Origin: Parelaphostrongylus tenuis
Lineage: Eukaryota > Nematoda > Chromadorea > Rhabditida > Metastrongylidae
Reading direction: 5' to 3'
DNA length: 64,000 nt
NCBI GenBank assembly: GCA_019055375.1
Contig: JAHQIW010007294.1
Location: forward strand, 124,001-188,000
The notes beneath the pieces were generated by a model. That model searched no databases. It saw only the letters and a program-made list of their open reading frames with translations, and had not been told where the DNA came from. Each line of letters starts with the position of its first letter. Position 1 is the stretch's first letter. Of the stretch, positions 40,992 through 52,737 are shown piece after piece. Made by a program: the position numbers and the translations under genes.

Positions 40992-43900
40992 CTTATTCAT
41001 ATCGATGCAAATCAAATCAAACGCTCGAACAACTTCGTCATGACAGTCTAGATCCTCTACAGAATTACGTTCTTCTATCATGCGACGCCTAAGCAGTGAA
41101 AACATAAAGAAAGTAATCTCAATTTCACTTATCAGTTAGTATAAATTCCGATTCACAAGCACTAAATCTCACCTGTCAACTGGATCCTCAACAAGATGAT
41201 CAATAAGTTTCAAGAATAAAGATTTGATGCTGCGTCGATCCTAAACCAAGTCATCAATTCAAAAATGTACATTCTGTGATTTCTTGACTAAACGATTATA
41301 TTGGTAATACAAAGCATAGCGCAGTGATACAAAGTGCACCGCATTACGCATTAAATAGTTGGCTCTGATACGCTCATCAGGCGAACCAAGCTCATTGTGC
41401 ATTCGAATTTGGTAATTTTTGAAGACCTAATTGGGAAGATATCAAGTTCTGATACATGGGCAATATCGAGAACTATGTTTAGGTTAATATTTTTGAGCCA
41501 TGCTAGTGGCGTATTATGGACATCCATACACGATACTGCATACTGTATTGCACTGTAGAAGTGTCCATGACAAATCACACGCATGGCTTGAAAATAATTA
41601 TCAAGAATATTGAGATTTGAGTGTGGTCTTAAGAAAACACTCGAAACGGAAGGTATGTTTAGGTAAAATGTGCACTGAACCTTTTTTTGTTATTTTATCC
41701 CTTAAGTTCACAAAGCAGTGCATGAGTACGTATATCTCTTGAAAAGATGCTACAAGTATTCTACTTTAACAAGAGTGTTTTACCTGGTGTATTTTACGTA
41801 TTTGTCGATTTAGCTCTTTGGCGATATGAATGTTGTCAGTTTCGTCCTTGACTTGGTGAAGATACATGAGTTCAATGTCACGTGAGGGCCACGAATGAAC
41901 TGCATACGGTTCCTAATTCAGTAAAATCATTCGAAAAAAAGTTAAGGATGTTGAGCCATTGCTTGTTACCTCATCACTGATCTTATATCGCTTTGTTTTA
42001 CGCTGACCTTGAAACCAACCAACAGGTTCTTCAGCGATGAGAAGATCACCGAAGTGCATCACATGTGACAAATTTGTCAAACGTTTCACGCGCTCATATT
42101 GTTCTTCTAGCGTCTCGACGTTGATATCCTCCTGCATACGTAAGTTCTATAGTTGTTTATGTGGCAAAGACAACAGAGTCACATAAGTTACGATAGGAAA
42201 ACTGTTCTAAAAAGGCCAAAAGATCACTGAATTGCGAAAGAGCTCTTGAAGTAGCTCCACAGTTTATTTAGTGTATGTAAATCTCAAGGACTAATCTTAA
42301 TTAATTGGCCGAGGTTGGCAATAGTCATAGTAATAGCACTGATAGTAGTAGTGCGATGGCTGACGATTCGACGACTTTGTCTTCTCCAGAACCTGGACGT
42401 ATGTAGTGTTAGACTACGTTGCTTTGAACTGCTTACGTGCAGGCTTCAAAGAAAGCGAAGTCGCCGAAATATCAGCTATCGCACTGCTACTATTGTAAGT
42501 GCTACTACTACAATTATTTCCAACCTCACGTCCGCTAATCAATATAAGTCTCCAAAATTGTCTAATTACTGATGGTGAGCAAACCGTACTAGGAATGAGC
42601 GCCGTCTTGGTAGGTGCTAGTCGCAAGATGGTAATTTCCCTTTGATGCACAAGGGCCGGCAAAGGCCAGTGGTGAAGACTTGAGAAGGCCCTGGTTACGG
42701 GACTCCACGCAATAGCAGAACCATCAAATTCTATTCTTAGTACCCCGCACACTATGTACCTCCGTTAACGACACAGGGCGGTGAGACGATTGATTCGAGG
42801 TGTCAAATCTCGGATTCAACGGGACGTCATTGGTAAGGGACAAATAGGACCCGCCATGACACCCATGGACACTGCTTCTTGCTTTGCATCTATGACATCA
42901 GAACAGTCTCCGTAAAAGCCGACTATACGTACTTGTTGAGACAGCTGATCACATTACATTTCATATGATCACCCTACAAAAAACGAAAAGCAGGAAAAAC
43001 GACATGAGACATTTAGATAACGGAAATCTTGTTACTTGTGGAGGGAAGCGTCCGTTACGAAATGTCTGAGGCATCGGTTTTATCGTTCACCCATACGTAT
43101 TCCATCTACTCATTTCGTACAAAGTACTATCACCGCGCCTGGCTATCTTTCATCTCCAACTTTCGCGTTAAAAAAAGTCATTATCATCAACTGCTACTAA
43201 CCAACTTCTACAGCTGATGGAGAGCGAAGTAGATTTGTTCTACAGCACATTGCAGGTAGTCATCCGTCAATTAAAAGTCCTCCTAGGAACCCATTGTTAG
43301 ATACTTCAATGCCAAATCGAGAACGGCAGCGAAAATGAATACAGGATACAAAAATTTGGAATGGAAGACGAAACGCGGACTAGTACCGTTTTATCGGACT
43401 CTTCTCCGCGGCACATCTCTTTCATGGAAATTCACTTTGTGAGAGAAGAAAAACCACCGAAGGACATGGAAATTTCTAAAGGCACGACTCAAGCAGAGAT
43501 CGATCACATACTTGCCAACTCAAAATGGCGCCTTTCTAACGCTTCACTGGTGACAGGATTCCGTAGGGATCAGATCATTACCTCTAGCGGCAAGGATTCG
43601 ATTCAACCATAAGGTGGAGGAGATTTGCTACCATCGCTCAAGAAAAACAAAGCAAATTGTGTACGGCAAGGATGTTTTCGATCAAATTCTCTTCTCATAC
43701 GACTGACTGGTAAAGGTAGACCTGACAGAAGACTACGAGCTGCTTGTCGATGGAAAACTTGTGCTAACATAGTATCATTCCCCAACTAGAAAATTCTATT
43801 CTTATCTCCACTACTGCCAAGGAATTGCTCAAAATAAGAAAGGAAATAAAGCTCAATATTTTTACGACAATTTAAAAAATGCCAGCTGTAGAAGATTTTT

Positions 43901-46900
43901 GCAGGAGGATCTACATCGGTGCAGGCAAAAAAAAATTATTAGAAACATCACAAAACGATGTAGTCTGCAGAAATGCCGTTAGGACATCTGCAGCTACTAT
44001 GCTCCGCTATTCGCTTTAATAAATAAGGATGAGATCATTACAGCATCCCGCCATGGTATGGATTTAATAGCGAGAAAGCTTTTTGCGGATGACATCGTCA
44101 ACTTTTAGAAAGCTATCAGTGAAGCAGAGACAATACTCAATAAACTCAAGAAAGCGGGAAAAACTGCGCTACACTGAACAAGATGAAGATGCAGTTCATG
44201 AAGAATCCATGATGCGAAAGTGGCGCTTTGAATTGGATGGTTCCCTGATTGGGAGACCACCTCGTACCTGTATCTTGGGTAAACAATGAACATGAGAACA
44301 ACATGAAGGAGGAAGTAAGCAGAAGAACGAGAGCAGCATGGACCGCATTCGGGCCTATCGAAGAAGCCATCAATCAGATACTGGTCTCCAAACTCCGTGC
44401 TCACCTCTCTCACTCAAGAGTTCTCCCAGGGCTCGGCTGATACTGCAACCACTTCACAAAGTCTGTGTAGCACTCGTAGGGCGCTTGAACGAAGTTTTCT
44501 GAAAGCCGGGCGGCACTTAAAGCATTTAGCTCTATGCGCAGCTCAGATATTGCAGAACTATCCCATCTTCGTATTTCAAAAATAAACACAGCAATAGCGA
44601 GACACAGATTGGCCTGTCACACAATAAAAAGAACAGATGACAGATAGGCAAGAACAGTGGAGTGGACTGCAAGAAAGGCAAACGCTTAGGAGGGCTACCG
44701 AAGCGATGGTGCACTTGTTTGAGGCTGACGTTAACCATCTGCATCCGTAGATGGCAGCAGTCTGAAATCACGGAATGGGCCTAGCGTACATCACTGTGTT
44801 CGAAGCAAACCATTACTATGGACGACAATTACGCGAGAGGGAAACGAATGAAAACTGTACGAGGACTTGCGTAACCAGTGAAGACGGGCCGTCCAAGTAT
44901 TCAAGTATCTAAGTAATAGTGATGAAGGTTAAAGAAAGTCGGTCTTATCAGTTTTCCAATGGTTCTTCACAATTTTTGTTGAAAATTCTTCTACACCTTT
45001 TAAGGAAAAGATCAAATGAAGGCATATAATAGTTATGAAACGTGAAAGTGTTAAATGGTACTTCATCAGAATCTCCCATCCAATTCACTGAGAAGAGATC
45101 TCCGAGGCACGGTAAGCGCATATCGTTCTCACAGTATGTGCCCCAAGATGATTCGTGGCCGTTTGCTGCAGTTATGGCGTATACTGCAAAATGTAAGTAT
45201 TCAATTATGAATTTGTATACATTTTTCACTATAAATAAAACGAGCTATACAACATGAAGTTTGAAAAGAATAGAGGCTCTCTCCATTTACTGGTTCTATG
45301 CATTGGATGTCATCTGCTTCGTTGTGATTCAGAATTCGTCAATATCTTGGTGTTTCCAAGTTTGGTTCTCTAAGATGTGTATTAATATGTCACTCATCAT
45401 GTATTTGTCAGTGTAATTACAACATCTAGGAAGGAACAGAGGTGTTCGTGATGCGTCGTTGTTCGCAGCTTTCTTGCCATTTATGTCACGTGTTTCGTTT
45501 CAGTTAAGATTCGCTCTGATAATCACGAGATGCACTCAATAGTAATGCTATCATTCATAATGCAGCATATTTGAGAAGCTCTTTTAGGTCCACAAGGACT
45601 GGTGACTGCCTACAAAAAAAATTCAGCAGTGCCTTAGCACGTCTCTACTACGTTACTGGGGGAATCGACTCGACAACAGTCAACGACGCTAATAAAGAAG
45701 AGCTGAAAGCTTGAAGCACAGCCGTCCTCCTTGCAAATACGAAAACATTTGTGAAATTTGAATGTAAAGCGAATTGAATGGAAGGAATACTGAGGTGCGC
45801 AATGTGGGATCATGTGAAAATATAACGAACTGGCAACAAACCATTGATAGTACTCTTCAGCACATTCTCAAACATGGAGCCGCTTTCGCACGACTCCAAA
45901 TAAAACACTAGTTGACTGTAACGGTTATTTTCATGCATCCAATTCAAAGCCGTGTTAAGTTGCTTTACAGTGAGCTAAAATAAACTTTTTTTATCTTTGA
46001 GATTCTTTGGCTGGTAGATTGAGGGCAATCGAGAGAAAGCAAAAATAATCTCATGAGAAAAGTTACTATCTCTTCCGGGAACGATATCAGACCAACACCA
46101 CCATGATCTGTGAAATAAACGAAGATGCGGTCGTCCGGATTACTAAAAAGTTATGATTTTATTTTCTTCCATAGATCCTCGAAACCTTTTTTTTTGTCTA
46201 TTGGTTTTTCCTATTTATTTCATTGATTTATGTTATCTGACACTCAAGATTAATCCTGGTCGAATTTCCTGGATTTTTCCGCTGTGTTCTCTTTTGTAAA
46301 ATGAAAGCCATTTGAGCAGAATAATATAGCATTCAAAACCTTTCAATGACACGTCCATTTCCACCTTTAACACCAGTAGCATTTCCTTTGAGGATGTTCA
46401 GGAAATTCTCGGGGTTGACTGATGAATTCTGAATGAAAGCGATTGCTTGAAAATTTAGCAAATAATACATTCAGTAAACTAAGGCGCGTAGGAACTTCAA
46501 CACTTAGGCGATTTCCGTTGACATCGCCGTGACGAACCAAAAATTCTTGAACTCGTTCACAATACCTTTCTATCGACTTTCTAAAACCCCCCTTGAAAAC
46601 TCAATTTATATTGAAATAAATATGTCAACTTATATTTGAATGACTTAATGTTTTAAGCCTTTCAAAAGCCTGGTACGGCACTCTAGATCTTTTGCGCTTA
46701 AAACAAATTCACTTCCCGTATCAACAAACCTTGATCCAAAATCAAAAACATGGAAAGAGTTTATTCACATAGTGGCATATTTAGTATAGGAAGAGTGTTT
46801 TTGTTTTGTTTGTAGGTAGGTTTAAGAAAAATTCAAAGACCCCATAATACGCAGAAAACCAGCATACTTGGTGTATGTACTAAGTAATAATTTGACCTAG

Positions 46901-49841
46901 ACGCACGTTTCGGCTTACTCGCAAGCCTTATCGGTAGTACCACATGCCATTTGGCTGCTCGTCTCTACTGCTATAAGAATTTGTCACCGAAGAAGTATCA
47001 CACCACGTCAAGTGAAATGATCAGTTGTATTGCGTTCTTTCGGAGTGATTAATTGTTAATTGCATGGCTTACGGCTGTTACGGAGCATATGTAATAATAC
47101 TTTCCAATCGACTTTTTGAGACCTCGCTAAAAAATTCATTATATAGTCTGATAGAGTGTTTTGAAAAAGCTTAAAACATTCTATCAAACTCCCTCACAAC
47201 TTAGAAAATGACGAATGTTGATTTTTGGCTGTAAAATGTCGTCGTATTACCACTTCAGATATTGAGTGTATGTTTGGCGGCACACCGACGTATGAATTCT
47301 GTTTTTCAAAAGTACTAATCTAGCGCAAGTCTCCCTTTCAGTAAAGAACACTTTGATAGGAATTTTCGAAGAGTCACGCTAAAGTTTAGTGAAAGTCGGA
47401 CTCTTGAGTTGTTAGTGGATTATTTTATCGTGTCGAGGTCAAAAAGCAGCCCTTGCTGGTAACTGTGAAGCCTTGGTTTGCTCGAAGAAGACATCGCATT
47501 ATAGCGGTCATAGGGTCAGTTGGCACGTGATGTTCGTGTTATCACGGGTCAAGCCTATGACCGAGTTGACGAGAGACAAATCACATGTAGTAATTTTAGT
47601 ATACGAGTTGATCGCTTGACGAATCTTATTGAGGAGAAGCGTTTTCTTTCATCATAAGTAGGATCAAGAAACGAGCACAGCGTTAAACATGGAAGTCATT
47701 ATTTTATTAATTGCCTTCCTAGGGAATTCTTGTGGGATGTGTTGGGCTGTATTGATACTGGCGGCCCATAAACAGTAGAAAAGTATAGTAACGTACTCTG
47801 ACTCAAATAATATGTGCCTTTCGTAATTGACGAGTATTAAAGGCATTAGCTGAGTGATTTCTTTTTAAATCGAACCTACTGCAATGAATAGTAGTTCAGG
47901 TATGCTTACCTTGTAATCAATTTTCAATCCTTTATAAAGATCATCACCATGCGGTCTGTTAAAAACTTTTCCAGGATATGGATTTCTGAATATACAAATT
48001 AAACAAAATATTCACGAATGTGTAATCACTGACAAAAGCCTCTACAACTAACAGCTTGTTAAATGCAATGTCGTCGTACATCATAACTACAATATTTTGT
48101 TCCAGTACACCGTGTCTCCTCAATGTGTGATATGCATGAGCGACATCTGCCTAAATATTTATTGTGGACTATCGAAACAAGGACAATATTACCAGCTGTC
48201 ACCCTGTTTGACTACTTTTATTCATTCCGATTTGCCATTTTAGCCCTTTGGGTAGGGCGTGTACAAATGTTAGAACAGGATTATTCAAAGACCTTTTCTC
48301 TAGACAGAGTTTTTTCCCTAGGGTTTTAATGATTTGTCAGAAGCTCAAATCTTAGTAGTTCAAAAGCTGTGCTTGATTGCTGGAAAGGTGTTTTTAATGC
48401 GGGAAAAGTACAGTCGTATTTTACACTCGATTTGCTTTGTTCACTCAACTAGAACGTGCGGATGGCCTTTCGCTATAGTTCTAGCATTCATCCAGTTCTT
48501 CAAATCTCGGCATTTTAAAGTCAAAATGCGCTCCTGAAAGAATATTTCTAAAGAGTATAAGAATGAAAAAAGTTCCCCCCCCCAAAAAAAAAAATAATTA
48601 GCTCGTTGTAGCACTTCATAGCGGGTCCTTCATATCTTCAATATCTTCATAACGGCGATATGAACAGAAAATAAAAGCTAGTATCTAAGACATGATAGAC
48701 GAATTTCCTTCTACAATTTGCATACAAGAAGCCTATAGAACTTCTTTTAAAAGGAGAAGAAAGGCTCCAATCAGATGTGTGAATTAAATATTTACTTAGG
48801 AATTTTATTTCCGTTATATGAAATTTTTGATTTCTTTTGATATTTTAATATATCACGATTACTTCTACGTATTCATATGTTTTTAGTGCATATAATCATG
48901 AGTGCAAAACGTGATATTATTTTCTATCTATAGCGACTTCCTGAAAACAAACTTTGTCTTAAAGGTCTCGTTGTTTAAATTTTCCAACAAGTAATAAAAC
49001 TTTGTATAAAGCCATCCGGCCTTAACCGAGCAAAAATGTGCGCCGTAGGTGAGATGTAGTCTCGTTTTCGCTGCTAATGAGCATTAAGAATATCTTTTTG
49101 AGAAGCAAATGTAACGTCGAAATCTCCGAGATTCAAGTCATTGAATAATTAGAGAAAGTCTGAACGAAAATCAAAAGAGAGCTCTGTACCTCACGGGTTA
49201 ACATGATCATTTAAACACTATGGTTGCCCATGTTCACCCTCTAAGTCTGCTATGGTCACATCAGAGAAAAGTAGACCAATGATTGGCATTTTATGTAAAA
49301 AAAACAATGTACGTATTAAGAATCCAGGCCGTGCTACTTATCTCCGTGCGGGATCTGGCTTTCTGATGATGTTGAAGAGCGCATTTTGAACTGGCTTCTA
49401 ACCCAACGTTTGGGAGTGAAATATTACAAATATTCATGGTGTGCAAAGAACACTACGCCACTGCAGAATGATAATTCTTTGAGATAGGACAGCTAAAACC
49501 TCAGTATTTTTAATAATTTTCGTGTCACCTGATGACGGTAATTGTACCATCCATTCGAACCAGCTACCAGCAACGCATGAATGTCTCCTTCAGGAGGCTG
49601 CTGTCGACGATGCCGTTCACTCAAACATAATTTACGTATATATGCATATTTATGTATATTCATATATATATGTATAATCATCTAAATATGTATATATGTA
49701 AATATATTATATCAAAATATAACCACACATGTATTATATGATAACAGTTTTATTACTTTGTCTGTTATAAAGTGGAACTAACCTGAGAGAACAAGATAAG
49801 GTAAGCAGGTAGAAGCACACGATTGAGAAAAAACTTCTCAT
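40992..49841 (-). CDS. legumain (asparaginyl endopeptidase, peptidase family C13), lysosomal/secreted
   Basis: Cleaves after Asn; in helminths usually a gut protease that activates other digestive enzymes. Minus-strand exons: 49841-49783 (signal peptide [19 protein letters not shown]), 49619-49529 ([15 protein letters not shown]), 48150-48053 ([22 protein letters not shown]), 47985-47910 ([19 protein letters not shown]), 46428-46340, 46142-46067 ([17 protein letters not shown]; catalytic His in DHG), 45974-45842 ([12 protein letters not shown]; catalytic Cys), 45183-45062 ([23 protein letters not shown]), 42131-41970, 41912-41784, 41240-41173, 41088-40992 (ends DLICIDMNK). All phases agree and give 400 codons; the family usually has about 430, so only the last few tens of residues (the end of the inhibitory prodomain) are missing. 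The residues lining the Asn pocket appear normal. Intron 42132-45061 contains an RTE-like relic. Confidence 0.93.
41575..41660. repeat. family A tail fragment in a legumain intron
   Basis: Contains gagtgtggtcttaagaaaac then actcgaaacg, the sequence that follows family A palindromes at 0.5, 8.76 and 17.83 kb. Confidence 0.6.
42442..42476 (+). ncRNA. degenerate hammerhead-like motif in a legumain intron
   Basis: GGCU, UCAAAGA, stem II GCG-aagt-CGC, GAAA, UAUC, AGC. Stem I and stem II can pair and GAAA is intact; the first box and ACGU are changed. Confidence 0.35.
42570..44935 (+). pseudogene. RTE-like LINE relic
   Basis: Frames, broken throughout, include [20 protein letters not shown] (endonuclease-domain C-terminal region, near 43480), LFADDIV (near 44085, an F-x-DD reverse transcriptase box) and [20 protein letters not shown] with [10 protein letters not shown] (44310-44510). 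This order (endonuclease, RT, C-terminal) is that of RTE-type LINEs, but the sequence differs from the 57.7-61.0 kb family, so it is a second, older lineage. It lies inside legumain intron 42132-45061, opposite to the gene. Confidence 0.7.
46860..47180. repeat. worn foldback-like repeat in a legumain intron
   Basis: Contains gacgcacgtttcggcttact then gcaagccttatcggtag, related in style to the 26.85 kb variant (cttacatttcggccttccag then cctcatcagtag). The second arm is poor. Confidence 0.35.
47181..47909. other. legumain intron without recognised content
   Basis: Remainder of intron 46429-47909. A short palindrome (attatagcggtcatagggtc against its partner near 47555) is the only structure seen. 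Confidence 0.3.
48151..49000. other. legumain intron, A/T-rich
   Basis: Part of intron 48151-49528. Contains a C-run followed by an A-run near 48575. No exon or clear mobile element. Confidence 0.35.
49000..49200. repeat. family D fragment in a legumain intron
   Basis: Blocks gtaacgtcgaaatctccgag and ttcaagtcattgaataatta match family D. Confidence 0.4.
49625..49735. repeat. AT-rich simple repeat
   Basis: Imperfect tatatgtatat runs immediately beside the acceptor of legumain exon 2, within intron 49620-49782. Confidence 0.6.
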
Positions 49842-50149
49842 CTAAATCATCTCTGTAGGTGGAGCGTAAATGATCAATTTTGTAAAAGTAAGGGAATAGG
49901 GTTTTACGTTGTACAGTTAATTATGTAAATAACAATTACACGCCTTGTTATGGATTTCTTCTTACATATTCAAATCCTTACTATCAAAAGCTCTAACGAA
50001 AAAGATTTTACACAATTTTTAAAAGCAGACTACAATTCAATGATCGATAGATAGCATATGGTGATTGGTTGATGGAAGAAGTCTAAGGTGCCCGTTGAAT
50101 CTGTGTTTGAACTGCCGATGGTAATAAACAGCTGATAAGATAACACTTA
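49842..50149. other. upstream region of the legumain gene
   Basis: Should contain the promoter and any trans-splice site. A TTTAG directly precedes the ATG at 49841, which could act as a spliced-leader acceptor. No other signal can be supported. Confidence 0.3.
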
Positions 50150-50881
50150 GAGGCTGCGAACCGTGTCAAGAGAACATGCGAAGAACTACAAAGATGGTAC
50201 AGTGATTATGTCGCTCGAAAAGTTCAAACAATGGAAAAAAATTTTCCTAATGCAAGACTAACTACTTTGGACGTCTTATCGACACATCTACTGCGACTTC
50301 AGCATTACGATATGTTTATTGCTTTTGAATCATGGTATTATATATATATTCGACTAGGGCCTGTTGAGGAACGTGCACTCGTATTTGCGTTAAATTTTCA
50401 TTTATTTACTAAAGGCGCACCTTTTTTGATTCACAATGCGGTCTAAAGGGATTGGTAGTGCGCGCAGAAGCCTCATCGTGTGATTGGGAGATTGATAACT
50501 GATTTATAGAAAGAAAAATTTGCCCTCTGCAAACTAAGCGGATGCGCTTCATTTGTAGTGTTAGTATTCTAGGAAAAATCGACTCCACTAACATTTATCG
50601 ACATGGCTATAAGAAAATCCTCCGGCAACTATAAGCAAAAAGTAGGAAAACTTTCGTGGATAGTGGACACAAGAAAGGAATCGAATATAAGGAGTATTGA
50701 GAGTGAATTTGCGAGACGGTTTATGCATATTAGAGCTTCAAAAAGTACGATCCAGCGGGCCAGAAGCACATTACTCATATATTGGGAAGATGTCACCAGG
50801 CGTATGGAAAACATGAGCAATATCATTGTTATGCAAGGACTTCCAAGAGTCCCACCATATTTTTACGAAACAGCTTTTTAA
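50150..50881 (+). CDS. hypothetical protein, two unassigned coding-like segments
   Basis: Segment 1 (about 50150-50340) reads VKRTCEELQRWYSDYVARKV then TLDVLSTHLLRLQHYDMF. Segment 2 (50603-50881, 92 codons, ATG to stop) contains KESNIRSIESEFARRFMHIR and NIIVMQGLPRVPPYFYE. Both have balanced, non-repetitive composition and occur once in the window. I do not recognise a family, and no clear splice pair joins them. They could be two exons of one gene upstream of legumain on the opposite strand, or unrelated. Confidence 0.3.
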
Positions 50882-51031
50882 CAGTTGACACTTGCTTTAT
50901 AATGTAGTATTTTGGAATATTACCCATCATTTGATTTATTTTCATCCCATTCCACTATCAGTAAATTTTTGTGAAGGTAACACAGTAGCATAGAGCAACT
51001 CAAGTTGTACTAAAAGCACACTATGCCTTGC

Positions 51032-51353
51032 AATCATTTTTGAGCCACGCATGTCAGTGGTCTGTCAAACAGGGCTGACTTATAGAGCCCGATACACGTG
51101 TTTCGATCTTGCGACCTCGTCAGTCGGGCATTTACCCTTTCTCGTCTTTTGCTAATCTCTGTGGGTGCTCCAGTCCCCACACTATGAGTTAGCGACGACG
51201 AGTGTAAAGCGTTCGGGACTGGAGCACCCACAGAGATTAGCAAAAGACGAGAAATGGTAACTGCCCGACTGACGAGGTCGCAAGATCGAAACACGTGTAT
51301 CGAACTTTATAAGTCAGCTTTGTTTGACAGACCACTGACATTCGTGGCTCAAA
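51032..51353. mobile_element. foldback MITE, family A, near-perfect palindrome
   Basis: Left tttttgagccacgcatgtca, right tgacattcgtggctcaaaaa. The arms (about 155 bases each) match almost base for base through gatcttgcgacctcgtcagt, tctcgtcttttgctaatctc and tgggtgctccagtccc, around a short centre at 51180-51215. The high arm identity suggests recent insertion or ongoing arm correction. Confidence 0.9.
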
Positions 51354-52059
51354 AAAAGCGCAATAGTCGGAGATGCCTCTGCGATTCACACATGGACCAT
51401 GCTCAGGGCGACAACCATACCAGTAACATTAATAAAAAAAGCGAACTCTTCAACTTATAGGTGGGTTCACTTCTAAAGTTAGGGCCGCGGACCTGCACAA
51501 TATGTGATTTCAGGCGGAATGAAGAAGGGAAAAAATTTAACTGTTTATCTATTTGTCGGCTGGAATCACCGAGGTGGTAGTTGTCTATTACTGTCACAAG
51601 ATTGGTCTAGTAAGTCATGAAAAATCTACAAGACTTCATTAACAGTTAGTTGGCGCAATATCTTGCAGGAGCACTTTTCCGCCTTGCTTACGAATGTATG
51701 ACCACGGATTGAGTAGTTTCAAATCGATCTTATCTCCTTCGGAGTTTTCTCTAATCGAGGAAGTGAATACTATGAGCAATTGCATGCTAGATGACTTTTA
51801 TGAAATTTTGACCGTACTTCTATTACTCTGGAGAACTTATAGGAATAGTTACGGAATTTTGCTTTTAGACGGAAAAGAAATCAAAGCCTGTAGGATTTCC
51901 ACTCATAATAATCGTAATGATTATCCGTCTGGCTAGGAACTCCTTCCTCGACAAACGTAATTGGCAAATTCAGAACAGAAAATGATCCTTAGGTTAACAT
52001 TAGCCCGATCTATGAGTTTTGTCACCAGAGCAATAAATATCAACAATTCTTTCAGGATC
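51354..52059. other. spacer without supported gene
   Basis: Short ORFs on both strands (for example 51694-51936) have no recognisable content. Confidence 0.3.
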
Positions 52060-52150
52060 ATAGGGCCACGTTTTCTGCTTCTCTGACTGGCAACTTTACA
52101 CTGTCTGCTCCACTTCCTTTGCACCTCTAACCCTCAAAGCGGGAATCACT
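52060..52150. repeat. family B half copy
   Basis: atcatagggccacgttttct to cacctctaaccctcaaagcg corresponds to one arm of family B. Confidence 0.45.
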
Positions 52151-52702
52151 GTCCGTCGTTTCCTCGCTGCCACTCAGGTACCCCGTCCATGGGCAAGAAG
52201 TATGATGATTCAGTACCCAGCAACGACGCTTCAGTGTAGTTTTCTTGCTCTTATCTTCTTTCAAAGCTAGCTGTATATTAGCAGCCAAGGTTTCACTGAA
52301 TGCTGATATTCTTTAAAAGTATCTCCGGATTTTATACAGGGTTTGGTGCAACTGGTTTTGATTCAGCTATGCCCTGTCATTAAAAGGAGAAAAATCACAC
52401 TATTTGTAATAGCCTAATAAAGCATTCGTGGCGTATGTTGCTGAAGTAAAAAGTTGACAAAATAATGAAGTAGCCACAGTAACCACTGCAGTTGTCATAC
52501 ACAACATATTTTCAAATTTAAAACTCCGACTATCTCTAAACCTCGGCATGACTGAAGAAATGCAAAACTTCAAACGAACTGTCCTTTTATTCATTGAAAC
52601 TTTTACGAGAGTGGCATTTTCCCTCATTTCCTCAAAGCTTGATGACTAACGTTGGAAACTTGGACAACATAATAATCAGATATGATATGATTAGTACGTC
52701 TA
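52151..52702. other. spacer without supported gene
   Basis: Nothing recognised on either strand. Confidence 0.3.
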
Positions 52703-52737
52703 GGCTCCGACGAAGATGTTGCCGCCGAAACGTTGAC
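52703..52737 (+). ncRNA. degenerate hammerhead-like motif
   Basis: GGCU, CCGACGA, then agatgttgccgcc, GAAACGUU, GACC. The first box is one base from CUGANGA and GAA-ACGU-U is intact, but stem II pairs poorly and stem I has mismatches. Confidence 0.35.

Noticed and set aside
48570..48600. Poly-C/poly-A junction as a retroelement end
   Set aside because: It is short (about 10 C and 11 A), with no element structure on either side.
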